Shown here: piece by piece, positions 38,186 to 49,142 of the stretch
How positions within the stretch are numbered: the first letter of the stretch is position 1
Layout of the letters: each line of letters begins with the position of its first letter
From: Hysterium pulicare CBS 123377
Taxonomy: Eukaryota > Ascomycota > Dothideomycetes > Hysteriales > Hysteriaceae
Reading direction: 5' to 3'
NCBI GenBank assembly: GCA_000467715.1
Contig: AJFK01000293.1
Coordinates: 1-64,000, forward strand
DNA: 64,000 nt
Translations under genes and position numbers: made by a program
The notes under the pieces: model-generated
What the model was told of the DNA's origin: nothing
Databases searched by the model: none
Seen by the model: only the letters and a program-made list of their open reading frames with translations

Positions 38186-41100
38186 AGTGATATTAACTTG
38201 AAAAATAGACAAGAGAAGATGTAGAGTAGTATGTGAAAGCTAAGATGATGAACACGAAAGAAGTAGAGATAGAGATGAAGCTTAACTTAAGCTTCAATCA
38301 CACCGCGTCTTGACACAACTCCAAGTCGGACAAGCCTACTTTCAAATAGCTGCGAACCTCTTGCGTGGCCCCGTAATTCATTGGTCCGTGATCCCCGAAC
38401 ATCGTCATCAGGAAACATGTTGAGCCCGGAGGGGTCCCGTGAGGCTGAGACAAGCTCTCTGGCCTCCGCATTCGAGCTCTAAACATGTCGCTGACGCGTC
38501 AACCATCTTCATGTGGGCGCCTCACAGCTGTTACTGGCCAGGTACGGTTGCACCAACCCGAGCAGGATCATCAGCCCTACGGAACAGAGTGGCTTCGTGA
38601 TGACGCAAAGCAGAGGAAGAGGTTAACATGTGGCCTTGGCAGATTGGCAGATGCCTGACCAAGCCGTGAGAGGTGCTGGATTTCGGACAATAGGTGGGGG
38701 AAACGGCGGAGGATATGCAGACCGCATGCGTCATCCATTCTGAGCTCCAGAATTTTCAGAGCTCCGTGTTAGACATACCAAAATGGCACACCTTGCATTT
38801 CTGACGGCTCAATTGTGCCGAGTATATGATAGAGCTCTCGTAACTTCTCCTGCTTGGTGAGTTGAGGTTCAAGCAAAGTTGCGATGAAGCTTGTTGTGCC
38901 GAGCCGGGCATGTCGATCCAATCGGACGAAACGAAACATCAACCTCCGATCATGTTTGTTGTCCGTTTGTTCACCGACGCATCGATTCCCTTGCTGAGGA
39001 TTAATAGAACATGGTTATCAACGCCTTGATCCACGCGTCAAGTCTTACACTTCTGCGGAGTATGATTCCAACCACTGCCTTCTCGCAACCCGCCGCGCGG
39101 CTTGTGCGAATCTAAAACTTGAGGATCACTACTCTCGTCCGAGAAGGTGTTGGATGTCACGGCTCCTCAACCCTCTTCTTACGACCGAATGAATGTTAGT
39201 TCCGAATAATGGTCCGCGAACCAGTATTATTCTCGCCTTATTAATTTTACCCATGTTCCCCAAACTTTCCAAGCCATGCTCATGGTTTGCTTGTCTTGAT
39301 CCTCTCAAGAACCTCGACTGTCGGTCTAGCTTCTGCAGCTGCTTAACCGCGAAACGAATGCCAGGCTGTTAGCCAGGAAGTCAAGGACAGGTCTTCGAAA
39401 GGGTCATTGATACTTAGGACTGCTGTTTACTTTTAGATGTCGGAATGGGCATATGTCATCGTTAGCGACGCCTTCACGAGCTCCAGAACGCTTTTAGCGA
39501 AACTCTGCTCAGCTGCAATGATGACGCACATCTAATGTCTGTGGCTTTGATGTCCGATAGGTGCAGCTATCCAGCTCGTGTCAATCAGGATCTACTTCTA
39601 AAACGTTTGGCTTAATCATATGGCCAGATGTTCTTCGAGGTGCGAATGCAGACTTACCAGTGAGCTGTAGAGGAGAGCTGTAGGGGAGACGTGTACGGAA
39701 GCTAATTCAAGGCGTGCAGCTCTGAACGTAGAAGTGGTAGCGCAGAAGGTAGGGGTGAGGTATGAAAATATCTTGCTTCCGTGAGAGCCATCGGACGGTT
39801 GTCGCCAAAGGAACATGAGCTGAGATTAACCGTTGAACATAGACAATATCGCGACCAAACAATCTTGAAATATGCTTTTCCCATTGTCTGTAAGTTCGCG
39901 TCATGCTCTGAGATGCAGAAAGCCAGTGCCGTCAGGCAGGACCTACTTTGTCGGGATCCTAAGTCAGAGTGCTAGTAAATATAACAGGGTACTCAGTAAA
40001 GTGGCCTGAAGGGCCGTCATTAGAGGAAGAGAAGTATTCATACTCTCAACCTTAAAGCGGAAGTCTGTCGACTGGCACAGAGGAAAATTTGCGTTTGCTG
40101 GTGAGTGGCGGCTGTATCAGAAATGAAAGGTAAATCTGCGAATTACAACGGTTTTGCTAACGTGTGTAGTTGCGGATCTGAACCGCGACCATGCACAAAG
40201 CCTATCATGCAGACTATTCATTGATCAAAGCGTGGGGTTTGTCCACGATAACATCAAATGAAGCTGTCTTCGTAGGCCGAGTCCTAATATGACCTATGGC
40301 CCGGTGATATTGGCTGCACCATGTATACCTACATGGTGCACACTTCAACTGCAGCCAACGTGGAAGGAGAAGAGGGTCTGAGAAAATGGCGAATGCGTTT
40401 TTTGCTGCGCGCGCATGATAAGAACCGACAAGGCCAAAACCAGGGTGGTGAAAGTGAGATCTTAGAGTGTTGAAGAGATTGTCGTCTTTCATGCAATGAC
40501 AGCTTATCCGTCTCTTGAGCCGTAAAGACTGCTACACATGTGTACCCTATGAAGTTAACCTAAAAGTCGCGATTTTCCCGGCGAAGCCGAGAATGTCAGG
40601 CAATCAGATCGACGGCCAAACGGGTGATTTTCCGTAGTACAGTATAATCAGAGTACGCTATTGATCGTCCACGGTCTGAAAGCTAGACCCAGGATCGAAA
40701 GCAACTCTGAAGGAAATTAGGCTAACTGTGCATTAGGAAGCGAGAAGAGTATTGCGGTGAAAACGTAGGATTCATACAGTGAGGTAAATTGAAGCTCAAC
40801 AGTAGAAAAAGGAAATTAAAGAATTAACCCAATTGGTGTTCAGGCCACGAAGAAAAGAGGAGAGGGGTATAAACGTCGCTGGTTAAGATCGTCACCGCCT
40901 ATATTGAAACCAATGCAATGGGTTTCATGATCCTAGACCGTAAAGGCAAAAGCCTGTCCTAGCCTTTTGATCGATAACATGATTGGCGAGAACTGGTTGG
41001 ACTCAGAAAGCAAGCGTGACCCTCTTGCAGATGCAATCGACAATCGATGCTCGATGGAGTTACACCAGATGTCCCGAGAGCTTAATTTCTGCAAATCGAA

Positions 41101-41837
41101 AGTCGTCCAGATCGGAGACTCACGAAAACCGCCTTGGAAACTTTGATGCGTAGGCGTCGAGGGCTCAGAAATCAAAATAGATTTGAAACAGTTGTATAAC
41201 AGTTGACTGTATAGGGAGACCTTCGGGTGACTTGTGAAAGTGGGATGTGCGAAAGCTGAGGTACATCAGAAACTGTATCGTCTGGGTACCCAAGTACCTT
41301 TGTCGCGGTGAAGATTTCAGGCCGACCGGGTCAACGTGTTTCTGTGCTACAAAGATAGAACTTGGTTGTTCTTGAGAGGAAGGGATTGACGAGAGGTGCA
41401 TTCATGGGTTCCCGTTCCGAAACCGGCCGCTTGAGCAAATCGAGGGCGCTAGTGACGCAATCGAATGGCTGCATGGGCGTTCTCAGGAGGGCAACGGGGC
41501 TTTGGCATGGTCACGATGATTTGGAAGGGATCCTTGTCGAGTCTTCACGCCGCAGCCGTGATCTTCAGATAGGTTATCGTGGTTTGTACACTACACCCGA
41601 GCATCTTGTACATGAAATTCGAAGCATCATAAAACCAAACGCAAAGTGAACAATTCGGTCCCAAAAACAATGCTCCAAAAGGAATTGCATTCCAATAATC
41701 GCTTCACGCAAGGGTAATTGTCCAAAGGCTTCCTGACTTTCCCCAATAAAAATGCTTATTACCAATGTCCAACTCCATCGAGGGGGTATAACCACGTAGC
41801 CGCCAAACCTGTCAATATCCATATAAGCCCCAAGTTT
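38186..41837. other. Gene-poor stretch of about 3.7 kb
   Basis: No coding frame with a plausible start, domain or splice pattern was found on either strand. Frames are short and of mixed composition. There is one strong 11-base inverted repeat at 40315-40340. The stretch may contain old decayed insertions, but none is recognisable. Confidence 0.45.
40315..40340. repeat. Perfect 11-base inverted repeat, 4-base loop
   Basis: TGCACCATGTA and TACATGGTGCA flank the loop tacc, giving a compact hairpin with no mismatch. It lies in a gene-poor stretch, so it could be a cruciform, the tip of a short inverted-repeat element, or chance. Confidence 0.6.
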
Positions 41838-43072
41838 TTAGACGGCATCCCACTTTTTATCTCTGGCCCTGCCCTCGCTGTTCATCTTCCAGCTGTCGTC
41901 ATCGGTGGACTGGTCCACCTTAGGGACCTCCTCTGACGTGAAGTGAACTTCTGTTGTTTTTACTATCCTCCCATTGGCCGCCTGGGTGAAGACATCATCG
42001 TCTCCTGGTGGTAAGATGCTCTCCTCACTCTGCGCATCCGCGGCTTTACTTCCCAGCGCGTTCTTTGATCTGATGGAAGAGAGTTGATGGGTTCCTTCTC
42101 CGTAATTGACGTACGCGGTGCGACCACCGTAAGCAGTGCGGCCTTTGCTGGAGATCAGGCCGAAGCGTCCAAGAACACGCTCGAACGGAGACTTTAGGCA
42201 TGGTATACAAGCTGCGATAATACCAGTTTGTTCTTCCAACATACTCCACATGGACAAGTCGACAGCATCCCAGAGAGCATCGCCAGTAGCTCCGTAGTGT
42301 TTGACCAGGGTCGTCTTGACAATAGATGCTGATGCAGCAAAAATACCTAATCCCATGAGACAAGACAGAACTATCTTCTCACGGATAGGCCGCTGCATTT
42401 TGCGGATGAAAGTAATAGGAAGCAAAGCGAAGATAACGTCGGTGGTGATGCCGATGGCCGAGTTGACGTATAAACTAACGAATGCGGATTTCTGCTTCGC
42501 ACAAACTGCGTTGGGGTGGTTCACTGGATCCCATATGGCGGACAAGGGAATACACTGGACGAGCTGGAAAACGATGGAGGCAATGGCCGAGGCGACTTGG
42601 ACACCAATCATTCCCCAGATAAAGATAATCCAGCCTCGGGTGCGTTTGATTCGAAGAAGCATACAAGCAATGCTTATCTTAATGAACATCATAGAGGCAG
42701 ACCAAGGTACCTCGCTGGCATAGAGAATATGTTGTGCGGTGACCTGTTGCCGAGCGGGGATGTAGTAATTGTGACGACCAACGCCATACGGAACGGAAGC
42801 CAGAAAAAGTGACCACTCCAAAAGCGCGAAGAACTATTGTGGATTAGCAACCAAGCATTCAGAATTGGTGTAACTGGCTTAGTCGGACATACAAGAGCTA
42901 ACGTTATCGTGTAATCATCCCATCCAAGGTGCGGTACTGGTCGAAGGCGCGTGTACATGCGAGATACGTAGAAGAAGAGGGCAACAACATATAGAGCGCC
43001 CGTGACCCAGATCAATTTGGGGGCACTGCTCACGTCCGGCCCAGGTGGTGACTTGATCTGCGAGTCCGCCAT
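41838..43072 (-). CDS. Fungal rhodopsin-domain integral membrane protein
   Basis: There are two exons, 43072-42893 and 42833-41838, with a 59-base intron (GTATGT donor, CTAAG/CTAAT branch, CAATAG acceptor) in phase 0, giving 391 residues. Seven membrane segments can be picked out, starting at IWVTGALYVVALFFYVSRMY. The motifs HLGWDDYTI, SEVPWSASMMFIKISIACML, NSAIGITTDVIFALLPI and SMWSMLEEQTGIIAACIPCL are typical of the large Pezizomycotina rhodopsin-domain family (formerly an unnamed integral membrane family). The C-terminal 90 residues are hydrophilic and cytosolic. Members resemble seven-helix receptors, but their ligands are mostly unknown, and I see no retinal-binding evidence. The gene is isolated between gene-poor stretches. 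Confidence 0.88.
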
Positions 43073-46000
43073 AACTGTAGATCTGGAAGTGCTCTTCCAG
43101 TATGCAAACGAGGCAGTGAATGATGAGAAATGTAGAAGGCCCGCACTCGAAGGCTGGAGAGCCTATCCGGGGAGATATTAACTTTACATATCTGCGCAGA
43201 TACGTAGCAAGCAGCAGCTACTTAGACTGCATACGGCATGGTATCACCACGGCTGATCACTACCCCCTTGGCTTGCGTTGCGAACATTCTGCCCGTCACG
43301 TCGTAGTCATGTCCACGCCCCTGTCGTTAGTTGGTCACTTCAAAGGCTGCTAGGAGGCTGCATGGCGTTCGGTTGGAAGGCATGCAAATAGCCAGATCCG
43401 TGGCATGAGCAGTGGCTAGCTCCTGATTTGACAGCCATCTTCCGCGTGTAGTGCATGAAGCGATCGCTAAAGGGACGGCACAAGCCTCACGAAGGGCCGC
43501 GCAAAACCTAACCCGGCCCATTCCCCATTGCCCCGGATTTTGGCTTGGGAGCGCCATCCAATAAGCTAGGCCGCAAGGGCCATGGGGCATCAGCCTAAAT
43601 TCCGCGAGATGATGCGGAGCCACGCCCGGGGCTACAGATGAGCAATATGGCGAATCATCCCGGGGTACGATGCGCCACCGGGGAGGGTGCAGGCCTCTTC
43701 CACCTGATTGACTGGTAGAAAGCGGAAGCGGTGGGCCGGTGGTCTGTTCATTAAGGTTTTCCTAAGGCTCCTTACGCTTCAGACACCCACGCTTCAAATC
43801 ACCTTCATGCGGCCTTTGTAAATAAGGTTCACATGAAAACGACACCCAGCATGACGGCGATTCAGGAACCCAGACTGTAGCTTCATGCTGACCCTTCGCC
43901 AAGGTGTGCTCTTCTGCAATAAAGCGCCACCACTCGCCATTTTCAATCGGAACGCGCCCCCTTTTGGCTAGAGTGACCCTGAAGGTTTTTACGGTTCGGC
44001 CTGCACTTGGAATGTCCTCAGGTCTCAGGAGAGTTCGTACCGTGGATTGTTGCCTCCAAATACGCGAGAGGACCTCGCTGACGCTGCACGAGAGTAACGA
44101 TGGCGATGCACGCCACCAATTCAGACTTCACTTTGAGCAGACGTGTTTGACTGTCGTCGGAGCGTCCTTGTGGGCGCACCGCGCCGTATTGCAGGATTGC
44201 CCGGAGTCGTATGCCACCAGACCGCTATCTCGAAGATGCGTGAGGGCTGCTAACAAGTTTCAACATGTCTCCTACCGTTGTACAGTACGTACCAAGAACG
44301 AAGTCGCAAGCATACGTAGCCATCCTATGGTTCTAGGATCTATAAATGATGCTTGCTAAAGATTTCCCAAGCTTCTACTAGAGTAACTAGACAATCGTGA
44401 ATTCGCAATAACTGGGGGATCGCCCCGTTGTGGGCCGTCTCCACGGGGCGTGATCGAGAATTTGAGTCCTGGAATCTTCCGCAGTCATATAGCAGATTAG
44501 ATGGCCCTAGGGGCTGCGGAGCAAAATAAGGTGCATCGTCGAGGGGCTTTCCAATCCTTGTCCTGAGGTCCCCAGGTTCTTGGATGGTCCCGCGCCAAGA
44601 TTAATTCTTTGGAGCAGGACATGCGGTACCCAGTCGAGGTCGTTGAGCAAACAGGTAAACAGAACGTTCCGCAACGTCTCTACAGTTACACCATCGTAGC
44701 TACACTACATGCGCTCTCGGAGGGGAGATACCCTAGCGCGATGCAGCGATCAGTCAGGAGATGTACGATGACGACCTTGACTAACTTTCCCACGTGAGTA
44801 TTTCTCCGGCCTCGTGAGCCTTCAGGAGAAGGGACGGTATAACGGTGCTTTCTGAGGAACCATGGTGACTTTGGGTTTGACCCAAAAATAATCAGAAACG
44901 GTCTGCGTGAGCATCTCGGAGAACATGTCGTTAAAGGAAAGTCAAGTTAGCGAGCGAGACCCTTTCGGTGCTCACGGCCTCTGTCCCGAACGTCCCTGCA
45001 ACTGGGACTGCGCGGCCGGATTGCTCCGAACTTCACCGAGGACGGTCAAGTCTCTACCAAAGGAATGGTGTTGGGAGCCAAGGGCTTGGACGACGAGCAC
45101 GACCTTGGCCATCACATCTCAATCACTCATAATGAATAGCCTGCCACGCACCAGGTAGCTTTTTGTTGGTCATGCTGGTCGCCGTGGACGACGCCCGAAG
45201 AGAACAGATTCCCGGACGCGCGGGGAGGACAAACTGAATTTTACGATGGCAGCTGAACCCGGCACCTCTGGATCAGCGATCAGAACACGAGATTGCTCAG
45301 GAACCAGAAATCCGACTGCTCTCATGCGCGTGCTCTTACCAATAGGAAGCCTCCCGCTCATGGGGCTGCGCTAAAGATTTGAGTTTCCCGTGGCTCTTGA
45401 ACACTGAACGTGGCTTTGGAGGCGTTGCAAAGTTTGGGGAAAAGAAGGTCTCAGAAAGCCTTCGGTTGCATGAGTCTAAAGAGAACAGTTCTCGGTTGCT
45501 GAACGCGCCGTTCATCATGAGGCTTCGCCTAAATTCAAGGCAGGAACTTTGATAAGGCTATTAGGGAAATGACTCCATGGTGAGTATAGGCGGTGTCGAG
45601 CTGGTGATAAGATTTTCGATAAGAAGTTCCTGCAGAGAGCCTTCACTTCGCATGTCAGTGACCATGCTATGAGTTTCGCTTGATAAAGATCCAACCACAC
45701 ATAAGGAGAGATCGTGTCTTGAACTATTCTTCCACCGGTAGAATAGAAAGGTGGAGGAAATGCACCACACTGCAAGTTCGAAGTTGTCACAGTTGATGGC
45801 TGTCATGGCTGTACCTAAGCGAGGATTGAACGAAGGATTGCGCTGAAAGTTCGATTTTGTTAGCGTATTACATACATGTACCACGTTTTCACCAGGAAAG
45901 TCTAGATGCTGCAGTCGAACTTCGCCGGTATGTGGAAACAGGGAATATTGCTACGTAACCATGGTCAATAAACCCCTAACCGAACACCTGAACTCTCCTT

Positions 46001-46806
46001 TAGAAAGGACATCCGAATTCTTGTTCTTAGCAGCAAGTGAATGACTAAATTAAGGTTTCCTTTTTATTTTGCTGTTTCTTCTTCTCGTCTAATGATGGGT
46101 GGAACGAAGAACGTGGCATGTGTATTGATGCTCCGAGTCAAAGGTCTTTTCAGCCCGCACATTTACAGTACAGCCCTGTATGTAGGTAGCCGTTGCGCGT
46201 TTCCACGTTTGGGCCGTCTTCCTGATACCACGGCAAGCTCCTTGGAAGAGTCGATCATCATCAAGATAACGTATCAACGCCCTGCTAGGTCAACGCGCCC
46301 TGCAACGATCCGGGCTCGGACAATGGCTCAGCGTGAAATTCGTATTTGGAATTTCGAATGACATTGATCCCAGCCACTTATTTATAGAGCAAACAGAACG
46401 CGAGAGGGGGCAAGCGGACCCGAAAAGTCTGTACAAAGTATGATCAGTCGATCGGTTTTATACTTGAATTGGCAGAGGAATCCGGGCTTATAGAAGTTTA
46501 AACTGTCCCCCAACGCTCTAAAGTTTACGGGAGTATATGTAGGGTAAAGAACATGCCGTTAGGATCGAGTTTTCTGAACGTGATTTCTTTGCAAAGCGAG
46601 TTTTTCGACATCAAAGCGATGAAACCGAACCGAACGATGATGTTCCCAACCTCGGCGATGTCAACGACTCCGCCGAACAAACACCGAACCTCAGCCCTAC
46701 AAGCTTCCTCACTTTTGATGCGTTCAAACAAAATCGCCAAGTAATCGCTCCCAAGCTCAAACCACAAGTTCAATTGAACGCCTCGAAACTCTCTCATCTC
46801 CAAATT
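43073..46806. other. Gene-poor stretch of about 3.7 kb
   Basis: No supported gene. A 151-codon frame at 43904-44359 begins with GTG and has no domain or codon character of a gene. One GC-rich hairpin lies at 44421-44450. Confidence 0.45.
44421..44450. repeat. 8-base GC-rich inverted repeat, 14-base loop
   Basis: CGCCCCGT and ACGGGGCG form a perfect stem in otherwise moderate-GC sequence. No U-run follows and no gene is adjacent, so a terminator role is not implied. Confidence 0.45.
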
Positions 46807-47443
46807 ATGAACACAGTAAGTTCCACATCCTCCCGCCTCAACCCCAAGCTAACAAATCTCCAAAGGTCAGATCAGTCGGGTAAGTCACCATCAAGCTCCA
46901 AACAACGAGCTCTCTACCATTACACCCTCCCAGAAATACCGGACCAAATCCGCAAGAATCTACATATACAATTGCTGACAAACCCCAAAAAGCTACGGCT
47001 GGGGGGTCCTAATCGTCGCAGGCGGCGGCGCCTACTACTTCGCCAAAAAATCCATCAACGCAGACCGCCAAGCGAAAGCAGACGCAGAAGCACAAAAGCG
47101 CGCTCTGCAGCGACAAATTGAGGCTTCATACGCCCCTGCCCCTACCACCGCTCACTCCTCTCCAAACACAAAGCCCTCGACAAAGTCCTCCGGAATCCCG
47201 CCTCCAAAGAGTTTGAGCACTTCGACCGCGCCCAAGAGTATAAGTAGTGAGATCGGGACCATGCGCCGGAATGCTGATTGGCATCAGGCGACCGATGATG
47301 CGAGTAGTCCGTCCCAGGAGGCGAGTCATGATCCGGCGCCTACGAGGCATGAGCCTGAGGATGAGAGGCAGAGGGTTATTGAGAAGAGTAAATATGAGGC
47401 CAGTGAGGCGTATAGGAGTAGGAAAGGGGATAGGTTTAGTTGA
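46807..47443 (+). CDS. Small single-pass (probably mitochondrial) protein with micro-exons
   Basis: There are three exons: 46807-46815 (9 bases), 46866-46879 (14 bases) and 46993-47443, giving 157 residues. Introns are 50 and 113 bases, with GTAAGT donors, CTAAC or CTGAC branch sites and AAAG acceptors. The reconstructed N-terminus is MNTVRSVGYGWGVLIVAGGG followed by AYYFAKKSINADRQAKADAE: a short N-terminal piece, one membrane helix, then a charged helix. The C-terminal half is Ser/Pro-rich, with a conserved-looking end (IEKSKYEASEAYRSRKGDRF). The plan resembles small mitochondrial inner-membrane proteins, but I cannot name the family. The glycine-rich helix start is split by intron 2. Confidence 0.75.
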
Positions 47444-47816
47444 AGGGAAAAGATAATTTGACTCGGATGGTTGCGGATGCGGAGAGCTTTGTTGTGAGGC
47501 ATTCAAGAAGGCAGAGAGCTATTTGGGAGTTGTAGATATACCTGGGCATCACGTTGATTGGGACGGCAAAAAGAAGGATGATATTTTCTCCTCTCAGTAT
47601 TTTCATGTCTTATATTCATGTATTATACCTGTTGCTCGAAAACTGAGATCTTCAGTTCAAGCTAAGAATGATGATTCAAACATTTAAAAAAGATCCTTTT
47701 CGAGAAGTATCTGCTTGAATGCGATAAGTCTGGGTATTGAACGCCATAGCATTATATCCTATCCACAATCGCCTAAAGGGTACCCGAACTACAAATCTCT
47801 AGATCAAGCGATCTAA
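47444..47816. other. Convergent 3' spacer
   Basis: 373 bases between converging stop codons. Nothing else was seen. Confidence 0.6.
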
Positions 47817-48833
47817 TCATGCAAATAGACCCCTGCCAGGACTTCCTCTCCCCTTCTCATACAACCACCTATTATTCAATCCGACACTAGCCTTCGAAGG
47901 AGCTGGAGTCGGTGTGCCGGGTGTATTTGAGGCACTCGAATCGCCAAACAAACTGGCACTTAGCGGGCTCTGGCGACCGAAGCTGTGTCTTCGGTCTGCC
48001 GAACCACCTCCGAGGGCCTTCTGGAACAGCGGGCTCTGAGCAGACGCTCCTGGCGAGAAAGGAGAGTTCGATGTAGATTGGCCCAATGCGAGCGGACTGC
48101 CAGAAAGCGGAGACTGGCTTGACTTTCGTTCGGTGGAACCGTTGAAACTAGTGCGAGGTGTGGAACGGGCGTATCGTGGCGGTGTCACGTAGTTGGGTGA
48201 CGGATATGCTGAGCCAGGTGTCGCCGGTGTCTTGACATTAGGATCTAGCCCCATTGCGGCACGCTGTGAAGGTGTGAGAGGAATATCTGCGATCTCGTCC
48301 TTTCGTAGGTATCGGCGGAGTATCGGGAGGCATGCGACCGCGATATTATAGAGGAATATAAGGCGCACGAAGAGCGACCCCAGAAAGGTGGCCTGTGGCC
48401 ATGATTGCATTGTTTGGAAGAGTGGTCGCCTAATGACTTCTATTAGGAGCTGTAAAAAGGCTAGCTTTGAGGGACGTACGAACAGGAGAATGCCGATCAC
48501 TGGCAGTGAAGAAAGGAATGGAAAACATGTGTAAGTTCCAATTAAATAGGCGCCATTCCAGAGCACTATTCGTATATTTGCTTCGTCAAATGTCGTCGCG
48601 TATTGCCGTTTGGTGATCTCATTGAACTGCGGGTGTCGCCAGCTACCAGTCGGTGTCGGTTGTTGGACTGTCTGAGCAGCTGGCGTTGATGGAGTAGCTG
48701 GAGTAGCTGGAGTAGCCATCTTTGGATGTCTCGAGTGTTTTGAGTGCTTCTCCAGAGGTTTCGGAGGTTTGGAAGCCTTTAAACTGGAACTTGTACGTCT
48801 TGACATGCTGTTAGTGGGTTTGTTGATGGTCAT
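47817..48833 (-). CDS. POM34: Nuclear pore membrane protein Pom34
   Basis: A single exon starts with ATG at 48833 and encodes 338 residues. The Thr/Pro-rich N-terminus is followed by WRHPQFNEITKRQYATTFDE and two membrane stretches (YLIGTYTCFPFLSSLPVIGI and SLFVRLIFLYNIAVACLPIL). After them comes the motif PLTPSQRAAMGLDPN, which I associate with filamentous fungal Pom34 (nuclear pore complex component family). The C-terminal half is Ser/Pro-rich with SPLF and SLFG-like motifs and is probably disordered. Pom34 is one of the transmembrane nucleoporins that anchor the pore in the nuclear envelope. A second Met at residue 10 (MSRRTSSS) is an alternative start. It is divergent from the AMP-ligase-like gene. 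Confidence 0.85.
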   Translation of the reverse strand: MTINKPTNSMSRRTSSSLKASKPPKPLEKHSKHSRHPKMATPATPATPSTPAAQTVQQPTPTGSWRHPQFNEITKRQYATTFDEANIRIVLWNGAYLIGTYTCFPFLSSLPVIGILLFVRPSKLAFLQLLIEVIRRPLFQTMQSWPQATFLGSLFVRLIFLYNIAVACLPILRRYLRKDEIADIPLTPSQRAAMGLDPNVKTPATPGSAYPSPNYVTPPRYARSTPRTSFNGSTERKSSQSPLSGSPLALGQSTSNSPFSPGASAQSPLFQKALGGGSADRRHSFGRQSPLSASLFGDSSASNTPGTPTPAPSKASVGLNNRWLYEKGRGSPGRGLFA

Positions 48834-49142
48834 GAAATGAAGGCTTACGTACAGAAGCTCGAGAAGGTGAGAATATATCTTTTTCGTTCGGTCCTGTACC
48901 TGGGTTAGTAGGTTAGCAGCTCAGTGAAATCGCGGTGGCTCTGTTATTGCATGTTGTAGGTGAACAATGCGAGTGAAAGAGCTTCGAGCGATTGTTTTGA
49001 CGGATAATTAGCGCTAGTTCCTACTTAATTGCCAAGACCGACCAGGGTCCTCGGCGTCATGCTTCACCCCACTCCGAAGGAAGTCAGCAACTCATATCCT
49101 GCTTCTCCTTTCTCTTACTTTGATGCCTCTACACTAACAGCT
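48834..49142. other. Divergent promoter of POM34 and the AMP-ligase-like gene
   Basis: 309 bases between divergent starts. An in-frame ATG at 49059 could extend the rightward protein by 28 residues, but the added sequence is Pro/Ser-rich and the downstream ATG fits a membrane-anchored start better. Confidence 0.5.

Noticed and set aside
43904-44359. 151-codon plus-strand frame
   Set aside because: It begins with GTG, has no recognisable domain and sits in a gene-poor stretch with other random frames.
44421-44450. Rho-independent terminator
   Set aside because: The hairpin has no T-run and no neighbouring gene, and such terminators are not used by nuclear fungal genes.
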